Shown here: positions 52,571 to 63,990 of the stretch, in pieces
Numbering within the stretch: position 1 is the stretch's first letter
How the letters are laid out: each line of letters opens with the position of its first letter
Origin: Prorocentrum cordatum
Taxonomy: Eukaryota > Sar > Dinophyceae > Prorocentrales > Prorocentraceae
Length of the DNA stretch: 64,000 bases
Reading direction: 5' to 3'
NCBI GenBank assembly: GCA_963575745.1
Contig: CAUYUJ010020706.1
Span: 28,501-92,500 of the forward strand
The notes under the pieces: generated by a model
Database searches by the model: none
Seen by the model: the letters and a program-made list of their open reading frames with translations, nothing else
Told to the model about the DNA's origin: nothing
Program-made: the position numbers and the translations under genes

Positions 52571-52933
52571 CTCGGCGTCGGCCGAGCGAAGTGCGGCGAA
52601 TTGCCATGCGCAGCCCTCCGTCCTCGCGCGGAGCGCGAGCGATTTTTTCTAACTACAACAACGAAGCTGCTTGCTTGTCTCGGCGCACGCCGAGCGCCTT
52701 TTTCTCCAGTATCCAACAACCAGCCAGGGGCTCCTTGAATAGGCGGCAGCCGAACGTTTGTGGCGACGTGCAATCCGCTGCCCTCTCTCGCGAGGAGCGC
52801 GAAGCTTGTTCTCGGCGTCAGCCGATTTTTTGGGCGAGCATCACTTGCCAGCGACCCCCCTTCCCTTCGCGCGGCCGAGCGATTCCTGCCAATTGGAACT
52901 AGTTGCGCTCTTATCTCGCGCGGAGCGCGAGAT
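52571..52933. repeat. Array of short perfect hairpins
   Basis: At intervals of about 25-110 bases lie short inverted repeats: CTCGGC-GTCG-GCCGAG (52,571), CTCGCGC-GGA-GCGCGAG (52,623), CTCGGCG-CA-CGCCGAG (52,679), TCGCG-AGGAG-CGCGA (about 52,788), TCGGC-GTCA-GCCGA (52,812) and ATCTCGCGC-GGA-GCGCGAGAT (52,913). They fall into two related types, with GGA or GTCG/GTCA-like loops. The spacers differ in sequence. Confidence 0.8.
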
Positions 52934-53084
52934 GCTCCTACAAGGGTGCCATTTGGCTCGGTGCCAGCCCAGGTATTTTGTGAACTCCAACAACCAAGGG
53001 GGCCATAGCGCAAGTCTGGAAAGCGCTGGGCCAACCTAGGCGCAAGGGTCTGCGAGGACCCGGGGCCGGCAAATCGCACGGTTT

Positions 53085-53245
53085 CCCGCAGGTCGCACCG
53101 GGCCCGCAAACCCGACAAGCCACATGGGCCCCACAGGCCCCGCAGGTCGCACAAGCCCCACGGGACCTATACGTCACACAAGCCCCACGGTTCCCACATG
53201 TCGCACAAGCCCCACGGGCCCCCACTTATCCCACAAGCCCCGCAG
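53085..53245. repeat. Minisatellite, about 27-bp unit
   Basis: Units contain AAGCCCCACGGG and GTCGCACAAGCCCC. In one plus-strand frame they read as a nine-residue repeat around TSPTGP. The last unit runs into (GGGCGCG)-rich DNA. Confidence 0.85.
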
Positions 53246-53399
53246 ACCGCGGCGCGCGCGGGTCGGGGGCCCAGGCGCGCGCGGCCAGGCACCCGTGGTG
53301 CGCGAGGCTCGGGGCCAGCGACGCTCTGAACCGACCGAAGCTGAAGGGGCTCGCGGAGCTCGGGATCGACGAGGCTGCACGGTCTGCGAGGGCACGCCC

Positions 53400-53690
53400 T
53401 CGCTAGGCGCCACCAGTAATGCACGCGGGCGGGCGCGCCATGGCGCCCGCGGCGTGCGCGGGCGGGCGCGGCCGAGCACCCGCGGCCCGCGCGCGCGGGC
53501 GCCGCCAGGTACTTGCGGCCTGCGGGCGCGCGCAGCCAGGCGCGCGCGCGCAATGCACGGGCGGGCGCGACCAGGCACCCGCGGACCGCGTGGGCGGGCG
53601 CAGGCAGGCACCCGCGGCAGAAGCGCCAGGGCGCGCCCGGGCGCGCATAGGCGGTGCTGCGGGTGGCCGCAGCCACCCGTACGGTTCCCA
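53400..53690. repeat. GGGCGCG/GCGCGGGC-rich low complexity
   Basis: Highly GC-rich imperfect repeats of GCGGGCGCG and CACCCGCGG. Open frames on both strands are Arg/Ala/Pro/Gly only. Confidence 0.75.
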
Positions 53691-53907
53691 CGCGGACCCC
53701 CGCGCCCCCCCACCCGGTGGCTCGACGCAACCGCCCGCCCCGCAGGGCGGGTGGTGGGGAGAAACAGCTGTCGGGGCTCCCCCGGACACTCGGAAGTTTT
53801 TTTTAAAAGTGCGTCCTAGCGCTCGAGCACGGCAAGCGTAGACGCGAAAATGACTTGTGCGTTTTCTCGAAAGTGTGCCCGCGTTCGAAATCGCATTCTG
53901 CCTTTGC

Positions 53908-54095
53908 GGGCATGAGTGTCTCGGCGAGCGAGGTGGACTTTTGTTTTCCGGGCATGAGTGTCTCGGCGAGCGAGGTGGACTTTGTTTTTCTTCGACGTCG
54001 CAGTTTCGGAGGAAAAATGAAACGTACGTCGCAGCTTCGGAGGAAAAATGAAACGTACGTCGCAGTTTCGAGCCCAAATGGCGACGTCGCAGTTT
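53908..54095. repeat. Two adjacent minisatellites (42-bp and 31-bp units)
   Basis: GGGCATGAGTGTCTCGGCGA starts units at 53,908 and 53,950 (period 42). From about 53,995, CGTCGCAGTTTCGGAGGAAA starts units at 53,995 and 54,026 (period 31), with shorter degenerate units following. Copies are nearly identical. Confidence 0.85.
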
Positions 54096-54099
54096 CGGC

Positions 54100-55155
54100 C
54101 TCAAAAAAAAAGTTGGGCGCGCGAGGTGTCTCGAGTGTCCTGGGGCTTTTTTTTCCTGTGCGCGGAATGTCCGGCGCCACGAAAATGCATTTTACTCCTA
54201 TGCGTTGCGCGACGAAGCCCTCTCGAGACTCCGGTGGTTCCTCCGTCCAGGGCGTTCGAACGCGCGCGGACAAACGCGCCCTCTCGTTGGCCGCGACAGG
54301 CCGCACGAGGCCGCACGAGGCCGCGCGCCCGTGCGCGATGCCAACTGCACCGCCGTCCCTCCGCTTCGCGCGCTGCACACCAGCGGAGTATGCGCGACCC
54401 GCAGCGCCTCCTCGGCCGGCGTCAACACGGCATCTCCAGACAGTTCGCGCGCCCCCTGGCGAACCAGTCGAACCCGCCTTCCACGGGGCCGCCTCGCTCG
54501 CGGCGGCCCCGATGCGGGGGCGTGCTTTCGACTGCGCGCGACCGAAGCACAGCTCCTGGACACCGAACCATCACGCCGCCATGGGTCCAGAAAAGAAGCG
54601 TGGGAGTGCTCTCGCTCGCGGCGCGCGCGCCTCGCCGTGCCTTCACGCGCGCCAAGCCGTCTACGCAGTTGGCGCTGTCGTTGCCATTGGCCGCGCGCTC
54701 GAGGCCACCCGCGCGGCGCGCGGCATCTTCGGCGCATTTTCCAGGCGATGCGCGACTTGTACGCGTCGCGGCGACGCCCAGAAGTCGCCGCGCGCGCGCC
54801 GCCGCGCGGGCGCGACTGCGCGTCGCGCATTTCGCCGCGCGGTTGGCTTAGGACAACAGCGCGCTAGGTCGAAAATGGGAATTGAACGCGCGCCAAATGC
54901 CAATGTCAGTCCCCGGACCCGCGAGGCGAACTCTTGATTTGGGAACCGCGGACCTCGCTGCGCGGTCGACGCCGCGCGCGCGTAGCTCCTCGTGCCGGAT
55001 TGAAAACGCCTCGCGCCCAGCTGACATCCAGGATCGCAAACCTGGGCGCCGGTTGTGCTTCCAAGCCAAGTTGGCAACTTGACCGCGCCGACAACGCAGC
55101 GCCTGCCATGGAAACGCCGCCAAGCGCGTTGCACCGTGCTTCTCTTGGCGAAACT
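54100..55155. other. No supportable gene; GC-rich decayed DNA
   Basis: All frames give Arg/Ala-rich translation. No domain is visible. Confidence 0.35.
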
Positions 55156-55158
55156 GCG

Positions 55159-55159
<1 letters not shown>

Positions 55160-55206
<47 letters not shown>
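55160..55206. repeat. CA microsatellite
   Basis: A pure CA run of about 22 units. Confidence 0.95.
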
Positions 55207-55210
<4 letters not shown>

Positions 55211-55954
55211 TTAAAGTTGCGAGTCGGGGCCGCGCTCGTTAAAGGCGTACTTCGGTTACCAGACAACCGAACTTCTTCATTCCTGCGAGGCAGACCTTGT
55301 CATGCACGCGCCGCCACGCGCGCCCTCTGTGCACTGGGCACCTCGTGTACATGTGGAAACCGCGCTTAAGTTGGCATCGGGAACGGACGACAGTCACTAC
55401 ATGGAACCATTCAGCTTTCAAAGCAATATGGCTCGATGAGTCTGTACGGCTATGTACAGGATGGCCGTGCGAGCCAGTGCACGCGCGAATATCAACAATA
55501 GCTTTCTTGCGCGCCAATGCAAAGCGCTAGTTATTATGACAGCGTGGCGACTTATGCGTTCCCACCCAGTGAAGACACCGCCGCGCGCGCACCGCCCACG
55601 TCCTGCGCGCTCGGTGCATACAAAGGGGGCGCAAAAACGTCATGCTAAATTCTCAAAGACTTTGGGCGCGAGAATGTAAGATTTGAGTTCCCGCGCAAAG
55701 GTGGCGACTTCTGCGCTTCCACTGCGCACGAGCCTGCCATGCAGGCGCGCTGATGCGCGCGCGGGCGACGCGTGTCACGCCCGAAAGCCGCGTGGCGACC
55801 GCTGAAGGTCTCATCTAGTTTCCATCCAATCCACCATGGCCGCGCCCTCATTTCCAAAACTCAGGATCCAACGCGCGAGCGGCCAAGTTCCCAGACAAAA
55901 TAAGGACATCAAAAACCTATGCACGTTCCGCCCCTTTCGCTGGCAACAGCCTTC
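55207..55954. other. No supportable gene
   Basis: Mixed composition. Short conflicting frames, none recognisable. Confidence 0.3.
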
Positions 55955-56105
55955 CGAGGCTTCACGACGGCTCCAAGATGGACCAAGAGAGCCCCTGGTG
56001 TCCCCAGAAGGACCCCGGATATCTCCAAGACGGTCCCCCAAAGCGCCCGGGAGCGTCCCAAGAGCGCCCCAAGAGGGCCCGGATGGCTTGCGGGGCTCGA
56101 GGGGT
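55955..56105 (+). repeat. CCAAGA repeat, short copy
   Basis: CGGCTCCAAGATGGACCAAG resembles the family anchor, and CCAAGAGCGCCCCAAGAGGG-type blocks follow. No AT-rich core is included. Confidence 0.65.
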
Positions 56106-56824
56106 TGTGGGGGCAGGCTAATTAAAACACCTCCCTCTGGCTGATCGATGTCATTCAAGATGGCCCCAAACGTGCCTCCAAAGCCCCGAAGAGGATACTG
56201 ATTTTCGCCCGTGACTTGACGGGTGCCGCTTTCTCTCTGTTGTTGAGGGCCATGAACCAAAGCAACTGAGGGCACCGCACAACGCGATCAGACTCGGGAG
56301 CAAAACAAACGAAAACAAGGCCAGCCACACAACGCCATCGAAATCATCTTGACAAGCAAGCGCTTGCGCTATGTACATTGAAGACGCGCTCGAACCGGAC
56401 ACAGCAAACCGAACCTCTGGCTGTCTGCCACCAGGGAGGGGTCATCCGACTGATGTTTATTGCCAGCCCTGTGCTAACAACAACGCGTTCAGCTTGCCAA
56501 GCACCGTCTACGGATGTTGAAACAACAAAATCTATATCCGGCCCCCTCCAAAACAGAAAAAAACAATGGAAGCGAGAATTTACTGTGCGACGGCATGACT
56601 CTTTTCGCCTACAAGTGTCCTAGCCAGTTCGCATATGTTAAAATGAATTGCATAAAATACAGATGCGTGTGCACGTCGACGCCGTACCAAAGTTGCGATT
56701 TGAGCTGCGTGTCCCAAAAAGCGATTGGGACCTTTTGGTAATACCACCCAAAAGTCGCCCCTGCCATTACCCAGGCATGAGGGCCCAATAGACAGGGGCG
56801 GACGCAGCCCCCCAGATGAAGCCA
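56106..56824. other. No supportable gene
   Basis: A relatively AT-rich stretch. A minus-strand frame at 56,151-56,402 contains a hydrophobic segment (VVWLALFSFVLLPSLIALCG) that could be a membrane helix, but nothing else supports a gene. Confidence 0.3.
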
Positions 56825-58499
56825 AGATATCAGACACAGACTGACGCGCGGCACCGGCGCGCGCGATTGCGGGGGCTACTGCATAGAAGTCCCAAAGCGA
56901 TGGCCGCATCTCTGTGCCACGGTAATCCTCGCAGCGGTTGCCAGTTCCTCGTTCAAAATATATCCCCGCAGCGACTGCCAGCTCGCATCCCTGACAATTC
57001 GCCGGCCCAACGGGCCAGGGCGTGCTAAGATCTCCGGTAACTGATTAACAGTATTAACAGTATTTCTAGTTCGCGCGCGCGGGGCGGCCCCTGGGGGTCC
57101 CCCGGCGAAAAGTACCCCGACCAACGCCCGACCGCCGCCCGACCGCCGCCCGACCAAGTCTACTCAGAGATGGTTTTCCTTCTGGGTGCGGCCTCTCAGG
57201 CTCCCCAGAGCGCGCTCAGAGTGCCCCAAGAGGCCCCCAAGACTGCCCAAGAGGCCCCCGAGACGCCCAAAGAGCGCTCGAAGACGCCGAAGATGACCCC
57301 AAGACGGCCCAAAAGGCCCCCAAGACAGCCCAAGAGGCCTCCAAGACGCCCCAAGAGCCTTCCAAGAGGCCTCCGAAGAGAGCCCCAAGAGGCCAAAATC
57401 GTTGATTTTCATTGGTTGTTTCGATGTTTTTTGTGTTTGGCTTTTTCGGCTTCCGGACGCTCCAAGACGGCCCAAGAGGCCCCCAAGACCGCTCCAAGAC
57501 GGCCCACGAAGCTCCCAAGACGGCGCCGAAACGACCCAAGAGAGCCCTCAAGACGGCCCAAGTGCCGCCCAAGACGGACCAAGAGGCCCCAAGACGGGCC
57601 CAAGAGGGACTCAGGAGGGATACCGAGAACTCAAAAATGGAGCCCTCCGTCCCAGAAGGCGCCCAGGAGGTCCCAAAGAGGCCCCAAGAGGCCTCCAAGA
57701 GGCCCCAAGATGTCGCCAAGAGGCCCCAGGAGACTCCCAGGAGGCCCAAAAGAAGCCCCAGAAGGCTTCAAACATGTCTCCCAGGCGCCCCCGAACGGCC
57801 TCTCAACAGACCCCAAGAGGCCCCCCAAAGAAGCATCTTGACGACGACTCTATTTCGCCCCATCGAGAGACGACCCCCAGGGAACTGCTTCACCATCAAA
57901 ACTCCCCACGCAACGCGTCCGAACGACACCCGCCCCCAAGAGCGCAACATGGGCAACGAACACACAGACAAAAACCAGCGATGCCATATCACGGGCCGGC
58001 GGAATGAGCGAAGCGATTCAATACCTGGCAGCCGTCGCGGCACTGGCGACCGCGTAGCTGGGAATCTCGGGCCAGCACGATGCACACCTTCCACGCGATG
58101 TCGCAATTCCGCGCGCGCCCACTGGCGGTCGCCGAGCACTGAGATGAGTGCGCATGGAGACTGGCGCGCAGGCCGCGCCTTGCGCGCGGGCCCGCGCGCG
58201 CAGCCTGGCGGCGCGCGCGCGGTGCGACGCGCTGGGGCGGAGGGGGCCACGGCTGCGCCCCTGCCAGGGTGGCGGCGCGAGTTGGCGGCGCATGGGCGGT
58301 CGCCGCCCACTCGGTGAGGTTCGGGCTCGCAGATGCGAACTGCCGCTGCCGTCCGTCAGCGCCGCGCGGAAACGTAGCGGGCGCTCGCGTGGCCCCTCGG
58401 GGGCTCGCGCGGGCCTTGATGACTGTGCCGATGTTCTCACCCGTTGTGCGGGATAGCTCTTGCATCTTGACGCGCGCGCTTGCGTGGGCGCGCGCGCGC
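56825..58499. repeat. Segmental duplication, block A, copy 2
   Basis: The near-identical partner of 49,165-50,840, here without block B on either side. It differs by a G-to-A at about 56,990, a G for A near 57,392, a missing T in the AT-rich core at about 57,438, and two substitutions near 58,266 and 58,380. Confidence 0.95.
57190..57840 (+). repeat. CCAAGA repeat array within block A copy 2
   Basis: The same array-core-array structure as at 49,530-50,175, with a one-base deletion in the core. Confidence 0.9.
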
Positions 58500-60955
58500 A
58501 CGCGTGGGCAGACGCGCGCGCGCGGCCACGAGGGCAAGGCAGCGCCGTGCGCGGGGCGCACTGGCCTTGGCCAGGGACTCTGCGCCGGCAGGGAGCCAAG
58601 CTTGCCCAGCGACAACCGCCGCCGCAGCGCACGGCAACGCGAACTGCGGCTGAAATTTGACGGCGCTTTGCCGGGGATCCGCGCTCTCCGACTTGTGCGC
58701 GGGTCTCGTGGAAAGGCCAGGCGCGGCCACCCCGGCGGCCCCTTGCCTCGCTTGCCCCGCGCACTCGGCGCCGGGCCCGCTTGCCGGCGCGGGCGAGCGA
58801 GCTATTGCGCTGAACAGACTCAGGCAGCGATCCGACAAGCCCCCTTTCTTTCCGGAAGCCTGTCAGACGTAGAAGCACGTTCATCTTCGCATTGACGACG
58901 CGCGCGGTTCTGCCCCCCTCCTCTCCTGTGGGGCTGTAGGGGGGAAAGGGGGGAGGGGAGGTTCTGTGGCAACGCTCCCAGAGAGGACAGGCGGTCGCGT
59001 CAGTGCGCGCGCGTTGCGGCGCACCCCGGCCCTCCTGCACCTGTCAGGCTGGGCGGGCCGCGAGACGGCATCGCGCGCGCCGCGCCTGCGTCGTGCCATT
59101 TGCAGCGCCGCCAAGGGTGACAGTCGCCGTGAATCGCCGGGCGCGCGGCGCGACGCGCCATCGAGACTGCGCCGCTGCACCCGCGCGCGCGGGCGTCCAC
59201 AGGCAGCGGCGGTTGCCGCGGGTCGGCATGGCATGTCGGACGCGCGCGCCGAGGCGGTTCTGCTGGACGGCCCCGTTGGCTGCGACTCGTCGACGGGGGT
59301 GAACGCGTCGACGCTCTCCTCGCCGTTGCACGTGGACACGGGCTTCGGGCAGTCAGGGCTGACGTGGCCCACCCAGGCTGCGGTCGCAGCGCGGCGAATG
59401 AGGTCGAATAGGGGCGCAACGCGCTGCTGCTTTTTACCGCTGGCAATCGATCCCTACCACGTCATCGCAGTAACCAGGCGTGGGCAAGAACGCGATGGCG
59501 GCGCCGGCTCTGACCAGACGGTAGCCTGGACCACTGACAGGAGCATCTTGTAATAAAGTACGTCTGGACACACGGGCCGCAAATGCGCGCCGTCGCGGTC
59601 AATGGCCACGGGGCCGTCCGCAGCGCCAGCTGGCACGCTGCGCCCCGCTGAGATCCCCCTGACAACTGAAGGCGAAAATTGCCGCGCGCAGCGGCAGGCG
59701 CGCCGCGCGTGACTGGGGGTCGAAACAACGGCGCATGCTCTTACCCTCCGCGCGCTCCAGGACGCGCAGCTGCGCGCGGGCACGGCACTGCGCTCGCTGG
59801 CCCCGGCGGGCACGCGCGCAGTGCCCCCGCGCGCGTCGCCGAAAACATGGGGGGTCCAGGCATAGCGCGCCGCGCTTGCGCAGCTGCGTCGCCGGGCATC
59901 GGCGATGCCCCGGGCGCGCCGAACAGTGCGCGGGCGCGCGCAGGTGGCGCGCGCCGCGAGGCCCCACATGATAAGACAGCTGCCACTGACGGGACAGCCG
60001 CGCGCGCGCCCCTGCCCGACGCAGACGCGGCAGAGGGCGCGCGGGTCGCCGCTCGGCCGCGCGACTGGACCGAACGGCGCAGCGAAGCGCGCAAACGTGA
60101 TCCCGCGGCCCACTGCGCATGTATCGCGCCAGCGCGCCCGAGCCCGCGCAATCCGTGCATTCCGCGTCTGAGCGCCAGGGCGCACAGCATTCAACAAACA
60201 ATGGAGGCGACAGATCTCGCCGTCAACTGTGCACACAGGGAGACGGCCGAGGGGCCGTTTCTGCATGGGGTCCGTTGGTAGGGGTCGTTTTCCCGGGCAC
60301 TGCGCAGCAGGCAGCGCACCAAGTCAGTGCACCAATGCCTGAGCCAGTTCAGTTGCGGAAGGGATGCGATAGGGAAGTGGGCGGACTTCACGCGCGCCCC
60401 CCGCCCCGAAACCTGCCAACTCCCGATGGCCTCGGGCCCGCGGGAGAAAGCGGCAGGGATCGGGAACGGGAGCGCGAGGTCCACTCGCAGCCCCGTCATT
60501 TGCACCGCCCCTTCCAAACGAGGGAGTACTGGCCAGTAAGGCGGGAAAAGAACTAACCCCGCCACACGGGGTACTTAGGAGTATCTACCCGACTTAGCGG
60601 GCCCTGGGCGCGCCCCCCAAAAACAACGCTTCGGCGTTCCAGGACGATACTCCGTCACCGCAGGTGGCAGGGCTAGGAGAGCAAGGGGAAGAGAGAACAA
60701 TAATGGGTGGCACTCGCATCCCTCGACGCAAGCGATGCCACCGACGCGCAGAGGGCGTGAAGTGATGCGGATCAGAACTGTGGCGACAACTCGATCAAGG
60801 CAACATAACTCTCATTCACGGGGCTCTCCAGGCCCAAAGATTACTAGGGCACTCCAGGCCCAATTCTGGCAAGTATTTGGAAAATTGCGATGACAGCTGA
60901 TCTCCGATATTCTGTCATGCGCTACGTGAGGCACGCCAGGCCCCGAAAGTCGGAA
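58500..60955. other. No supportable gene; GC-rich decayed DNA
   Basis: A minus-strand frame at 58,881-59,372 starts GHVSPDCPKPVSTCNG, which looks like the second half of a retroviral-type zinc knuckle, but the first CxxC is not in frame. The rest is Arg/Ala-rich low complexity to about 60.3 kb, then mixed DNA without features. Confidence 0.35.
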
Positions 60956-61278
60956 GAACATGTGCGTGGCGAGTGCCCTGGATCGGTCGTTTTCTGACGC
61001 CGTGCTCTTGACTCAAAAAGTAAGTGGAGTGATGCTTGCGGAATACAATAGATGGCAGACGACCTGCCTGGGAACGGTTATGTCCCATTGCCAGCGTATG
61101 TCAATCAAATGTCGAAACACTATGCAGCGTGTAAACATCTTTCCCGTCAAACGATACAGTGGGCAGAATATCTCAAACATAACATGCATCAGATACGTAA
61201 CGATATCAGATCAAATCCTAAACAAGTTCAACATATATGCATCAATATACGCAGTAAGAAATGTTAATCAATACCCAC
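60956..61278 (-). other. AT-rich stretch, probably intron
   Basis: It directly follows the proposed donor site of the exon, in the gene's direction. It is clearly more AT-rich than the flanking DNA, and no frame in it has coding character. Confidence 0.35.
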
Positions 61279-61525
61279 CTCCAATGTTCATAGTAACGCT
61301 CGTCCCAAACACGGTTGCCATAGTTGTTGAACCAACTGATGGTGATCGTCTGGTATTTGCCCCACGACCAGATGTACTCGGTGTCCTCGGTGCCGATATG
61401 GACCGACTGGTTCAGGTGGTCCGACCAGTAGCGGTAGGTGTCGTCTTGGTAGTGATGCAGCCCGCGTCGCCACCAGGCGTGGACGTTGCGGCAGTCGCGC
61501 ACGGCGCTCCGACTACGGCCGCGAT
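61279..61525 (-). CDS. Candidate host-gene exon, Trp/Tyr/His-rich protein
   Basis: On the minus strand the reading frame gives VRDCRNVHAWWRRGLHHY, YRYWSDHLNQSVHIG and YIWSWGKYQTITISWF. In the 73 codons from CGC GAC TGC to CAT TGG, 60 end in G or C, a strong coding signature. Immediately after TGGAG comes GTGGGTATT and a long AT-rich stretch, so a splice donor after 61,279 is likely. An upstream acceptor may be GATGAAG before 61,525; the frame is open further upstream to 61,736. I do not recognise the protein. No other exon of the gene was found in the window. Confidence 0.5.
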
Positions 61526-62072
61526 CTTCATCACAGTTAAGGTCGGGACGCCTGGGCGGTGTCGTGGGTCGGCGTGATGTTGACGAGTATGCAGCTCCGC
61601 CAAGCCCGTCCGCGGCGTCTCCCCAGCCAGCGCCGCCAAGGGCATGGGCGGGCGTGGGGCCATCGCGGCGCGGGAGCGGAGGAAGAGGGGTGAGCCGGAC
61701 GGGTGTAGGAGCCGGGGTCAGGCGAACAAGCTCCACAGTGGTGGCCTGATCATCTTTACTCTTGTCAGCCCGCCTGGGCGGATACCCCTCAACGCGACGA
61801 GTTGGGAAGCACGTTCCGCGTGGACGTTACCTCAAGGGCGAGGAAACATAGTGTCTCTTCATCGTCGTACCCAGCACACACATATACATACACACACCTG
61901 GGCCATCCAATGTAGGGTGCAGTCTCACCACCGTGGACACGCACCGACATCACACCCTCGCCCCCTGCCCCTCCGCATCCCCTGCACAGTATCCTCAATC
62001 TTATCCTCCCCACCATCTTCAGCTCATCCTGCTCCTCAACATGTTCATCCTTCTCCTTCTCCTCCTTACCAC

Positions 62073-62422
62073 CACCACCACCACCACCACCACCAGTAAT
62101 GTTTTGTCGCCAGCGTGATGGTAACCATGATCGGGAGCGTCATCATGACGCAGCATAATCCTTCTACCAATCCTCACCATCGTCGTAATCGTCATCGTAG
62201 TCGTCCTCCTCCTCCTCCTCCTTCTCCTCCTGCTCCTCCTCAGCCAGCATCATCATCAGCAACATCGCCAACAACACCAAAACGAAAACATCACCAACAA
62301 CCAAAACAACAGCAGCAACAACAAAAACAACAGCAGCAACAACACCACCACCTCCACAACCAACATCAACGACAACAACAGCAACAACCCCAACAACAAA
62401 ATCAGCAACAACGATAACAACA
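62073..62422. repeat. Trinucleotide-rich tracts: ACC, TCC, CAA/CAG
   Basis: (ACC)n lies at about 62,070-62,095, (TCC)n at about 62,198-62,240, and a CAA/CAG-rich tract at 62,290-62,422. One plus-strand frame through the last reads as poly-Gln/His and ends in a stop at about 62,417. No start or flanking domain supports a gene. Confidence 0.85.
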
Positions 62423-62439
62423 ACGGCAACAACACACAA

Positions 62440-62850
62440 TCGTTTTAATACTGTTCGCTCCTATCTGCTCACGTGCCAATCAACACGTATATCCCCAACC
62501 CTCGGCACCCGCCCTCGTCCTCTTCGATCGCACCCTCTTGGGCTCTTGGGGGTGTATCGTCATTCCCTGCTACGTGCATGTAGTGCAGCCCCTGAAGCAA
62601 GCGAAGAGAGGACAGGTGGAATGGGGAGACAGAAAAAAGGACACAAGAAAAAAAAGCAGGAGGGGGGCAAGGAACAGAAAACAAGTAGTAGAACCAGACG
62701 GGCAGATCGGGTGGGCAGACCCACAGTGGGCAGGTCGGGAAGGCGGGCCCAGGAGACCAGGTCAAGCTGGCGGGTTGCTGAAGCGTGTGGGCCCTGCATA
62801 CATCGCGATGAAGTCTCGAGTGATATCGAGATTCCCAACTAAAGCGCGAG
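62440..62850. repeat. Diverged duplication, copy 1
   Basis: It contains ATCGTTTTA, CACGTGCC, CAACACGTATATCCC, GGCACCCGCCCTCGTC, AGTGCAGCCCCT and AGCTGGCGGGTTGCTGAAGC, in the same order as the copy at 63,215-63,560. Both copies follow CAACAA-rich DNA. Confidence 0.85.
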
Positions 62851-63000
62851 AAAGCCCAAGGCGAGAGCGTGATTCCTGAGCGCCGAGGGCGCATCCTTTG
62901 AATACATTGCGAAGAAATCCAACGCGAGAGCGCGACGCGTACAAAGTTGTGAGGAAGTCCCGCGCGAGAGCGCGACTCTTCAATACATTGCGAGGAACTA
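62810..63000. repeat. Short degenerate repeats around CGCGAGAGCGCGA
   Basis: Blocks of about 60-65 bases containing CATTGCGARGAA and CGCGAGAGCGCGAC recur three times. Confidence 0.65.
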
Positions 63001-63214
63001 GCAGGAAGGAGCCATTGTTTTTGTAAAACCGGGAGCAACAGCGCAATTTGAGGATGGACACTCCCACTTATAGAAAAAACAAAGGGGCGGGCCCCAGGAG
63101 GGGCATTTCAATTGAAAAACACATATGGTACGGAAGGGGGGACCAACAGTAATTAGTCTTCATAAATGTAGATTCACCAAATACAGCAGCAACAACCACA
63201 GCACACACAGGTGC

Positions 63215-63560
63215 AACAACAATCGTTTTAAATGTGTTCGCTTCTATCTGTTCACGTGCCCACCAACACGTATATCCCAAACCCGCGGCACCCGCCCTCG
63301 TCGTCTTCGATCGTACCCCCTGCCACATGTATTTAGTGCAGCCCCTAAACCAACGGAAGAGAAGACGGGTGGAAGGGGGAGGGAGAAGAATGGAGCACGA
63401 GAAAAATTAGCAGGAGAGGGGGCAAGGAGCAGAACACAAGTAGCATTGGCAGGTCGGGAAGGCGGCCCCAGGCGACCAGGTCGAGCTGGCGGGTTGCTGA
63501 AGCGTGGGTACTGCATGAGTCGCGAGGAAGTCTCGAGCGATAACGCGATTCCTAAGTAAA
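63215..63560. repeat. Diverged duplication, copy 2
   Basis: Partner of 62,440-62,850, offset about 770 bases, with many substitutions and small gaps. Confidence 0.85.
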
Positions 63561-63574
63561 TCGTGAGAAAACGC

Positions 63575-63990
63575 GGGCCACGAAGGGCATAACATCCGAG
63601 GCCACAAAAAGCAACGGCGGGGCCGCTGAGGGCAGCAAAAGGGCCACGAAGAGCAACGTGGGGGCCACAAAGGGCGACAGCCGGGTCACGAAATGCATGC
63701 AGATGGGGCCACGACGGGCGCGTGTGAGCGGGGGCCACGAAGGGCATTTTCGTAGACTGGGCCACAAAAGGCGACTGAAGGGCCACTGAGGGTGGCAAAG
63801 GGGCCACGAAGGCCAGCGAGGGGGCCACAAAGGGCGACAGCGGGGCTACGAAGGGCATGCGTATGGGGCCACGACGGGCGCGTGTGAGCGGGGGCCGCGA
63901 AGGGCATATGATGCGGGGCCACAAAGGGCAGCGACGGGGCCACTGAGGGCACCAACGAGGCCACGAAGGGCAGCGAACGAAGGCGACCGC
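63575..63990. repeat. Minisatellite, about 18-24 bp unit (GGGCCACGAAGGGCA)
   Basis: About 20 units of GGGGCCACGAAGGGCAGCG and variants, continuing to the window edge. The minus strand reads as a repeat around PFVAP. Confidence 0.9.

Noticed and set aside
58881-59372. Zinc-knuckle-like GHVSPDCP
   Set aside because: The first two cysteines are not in frame and the remaining translation is low complexity.
61006-61020. CTTGACTCAAAAAG, resembling a reverse-complement spliced leader
   Set aside because: It matches only about 11 of 15 bases, and the GGCTACGG part is absent.
63575-63990. Regular short repeats that might be taken for a CRISPR array
   Set aside because: The units are contiguous and degenerate with no unique spacers, and the genome is eukaryotic.
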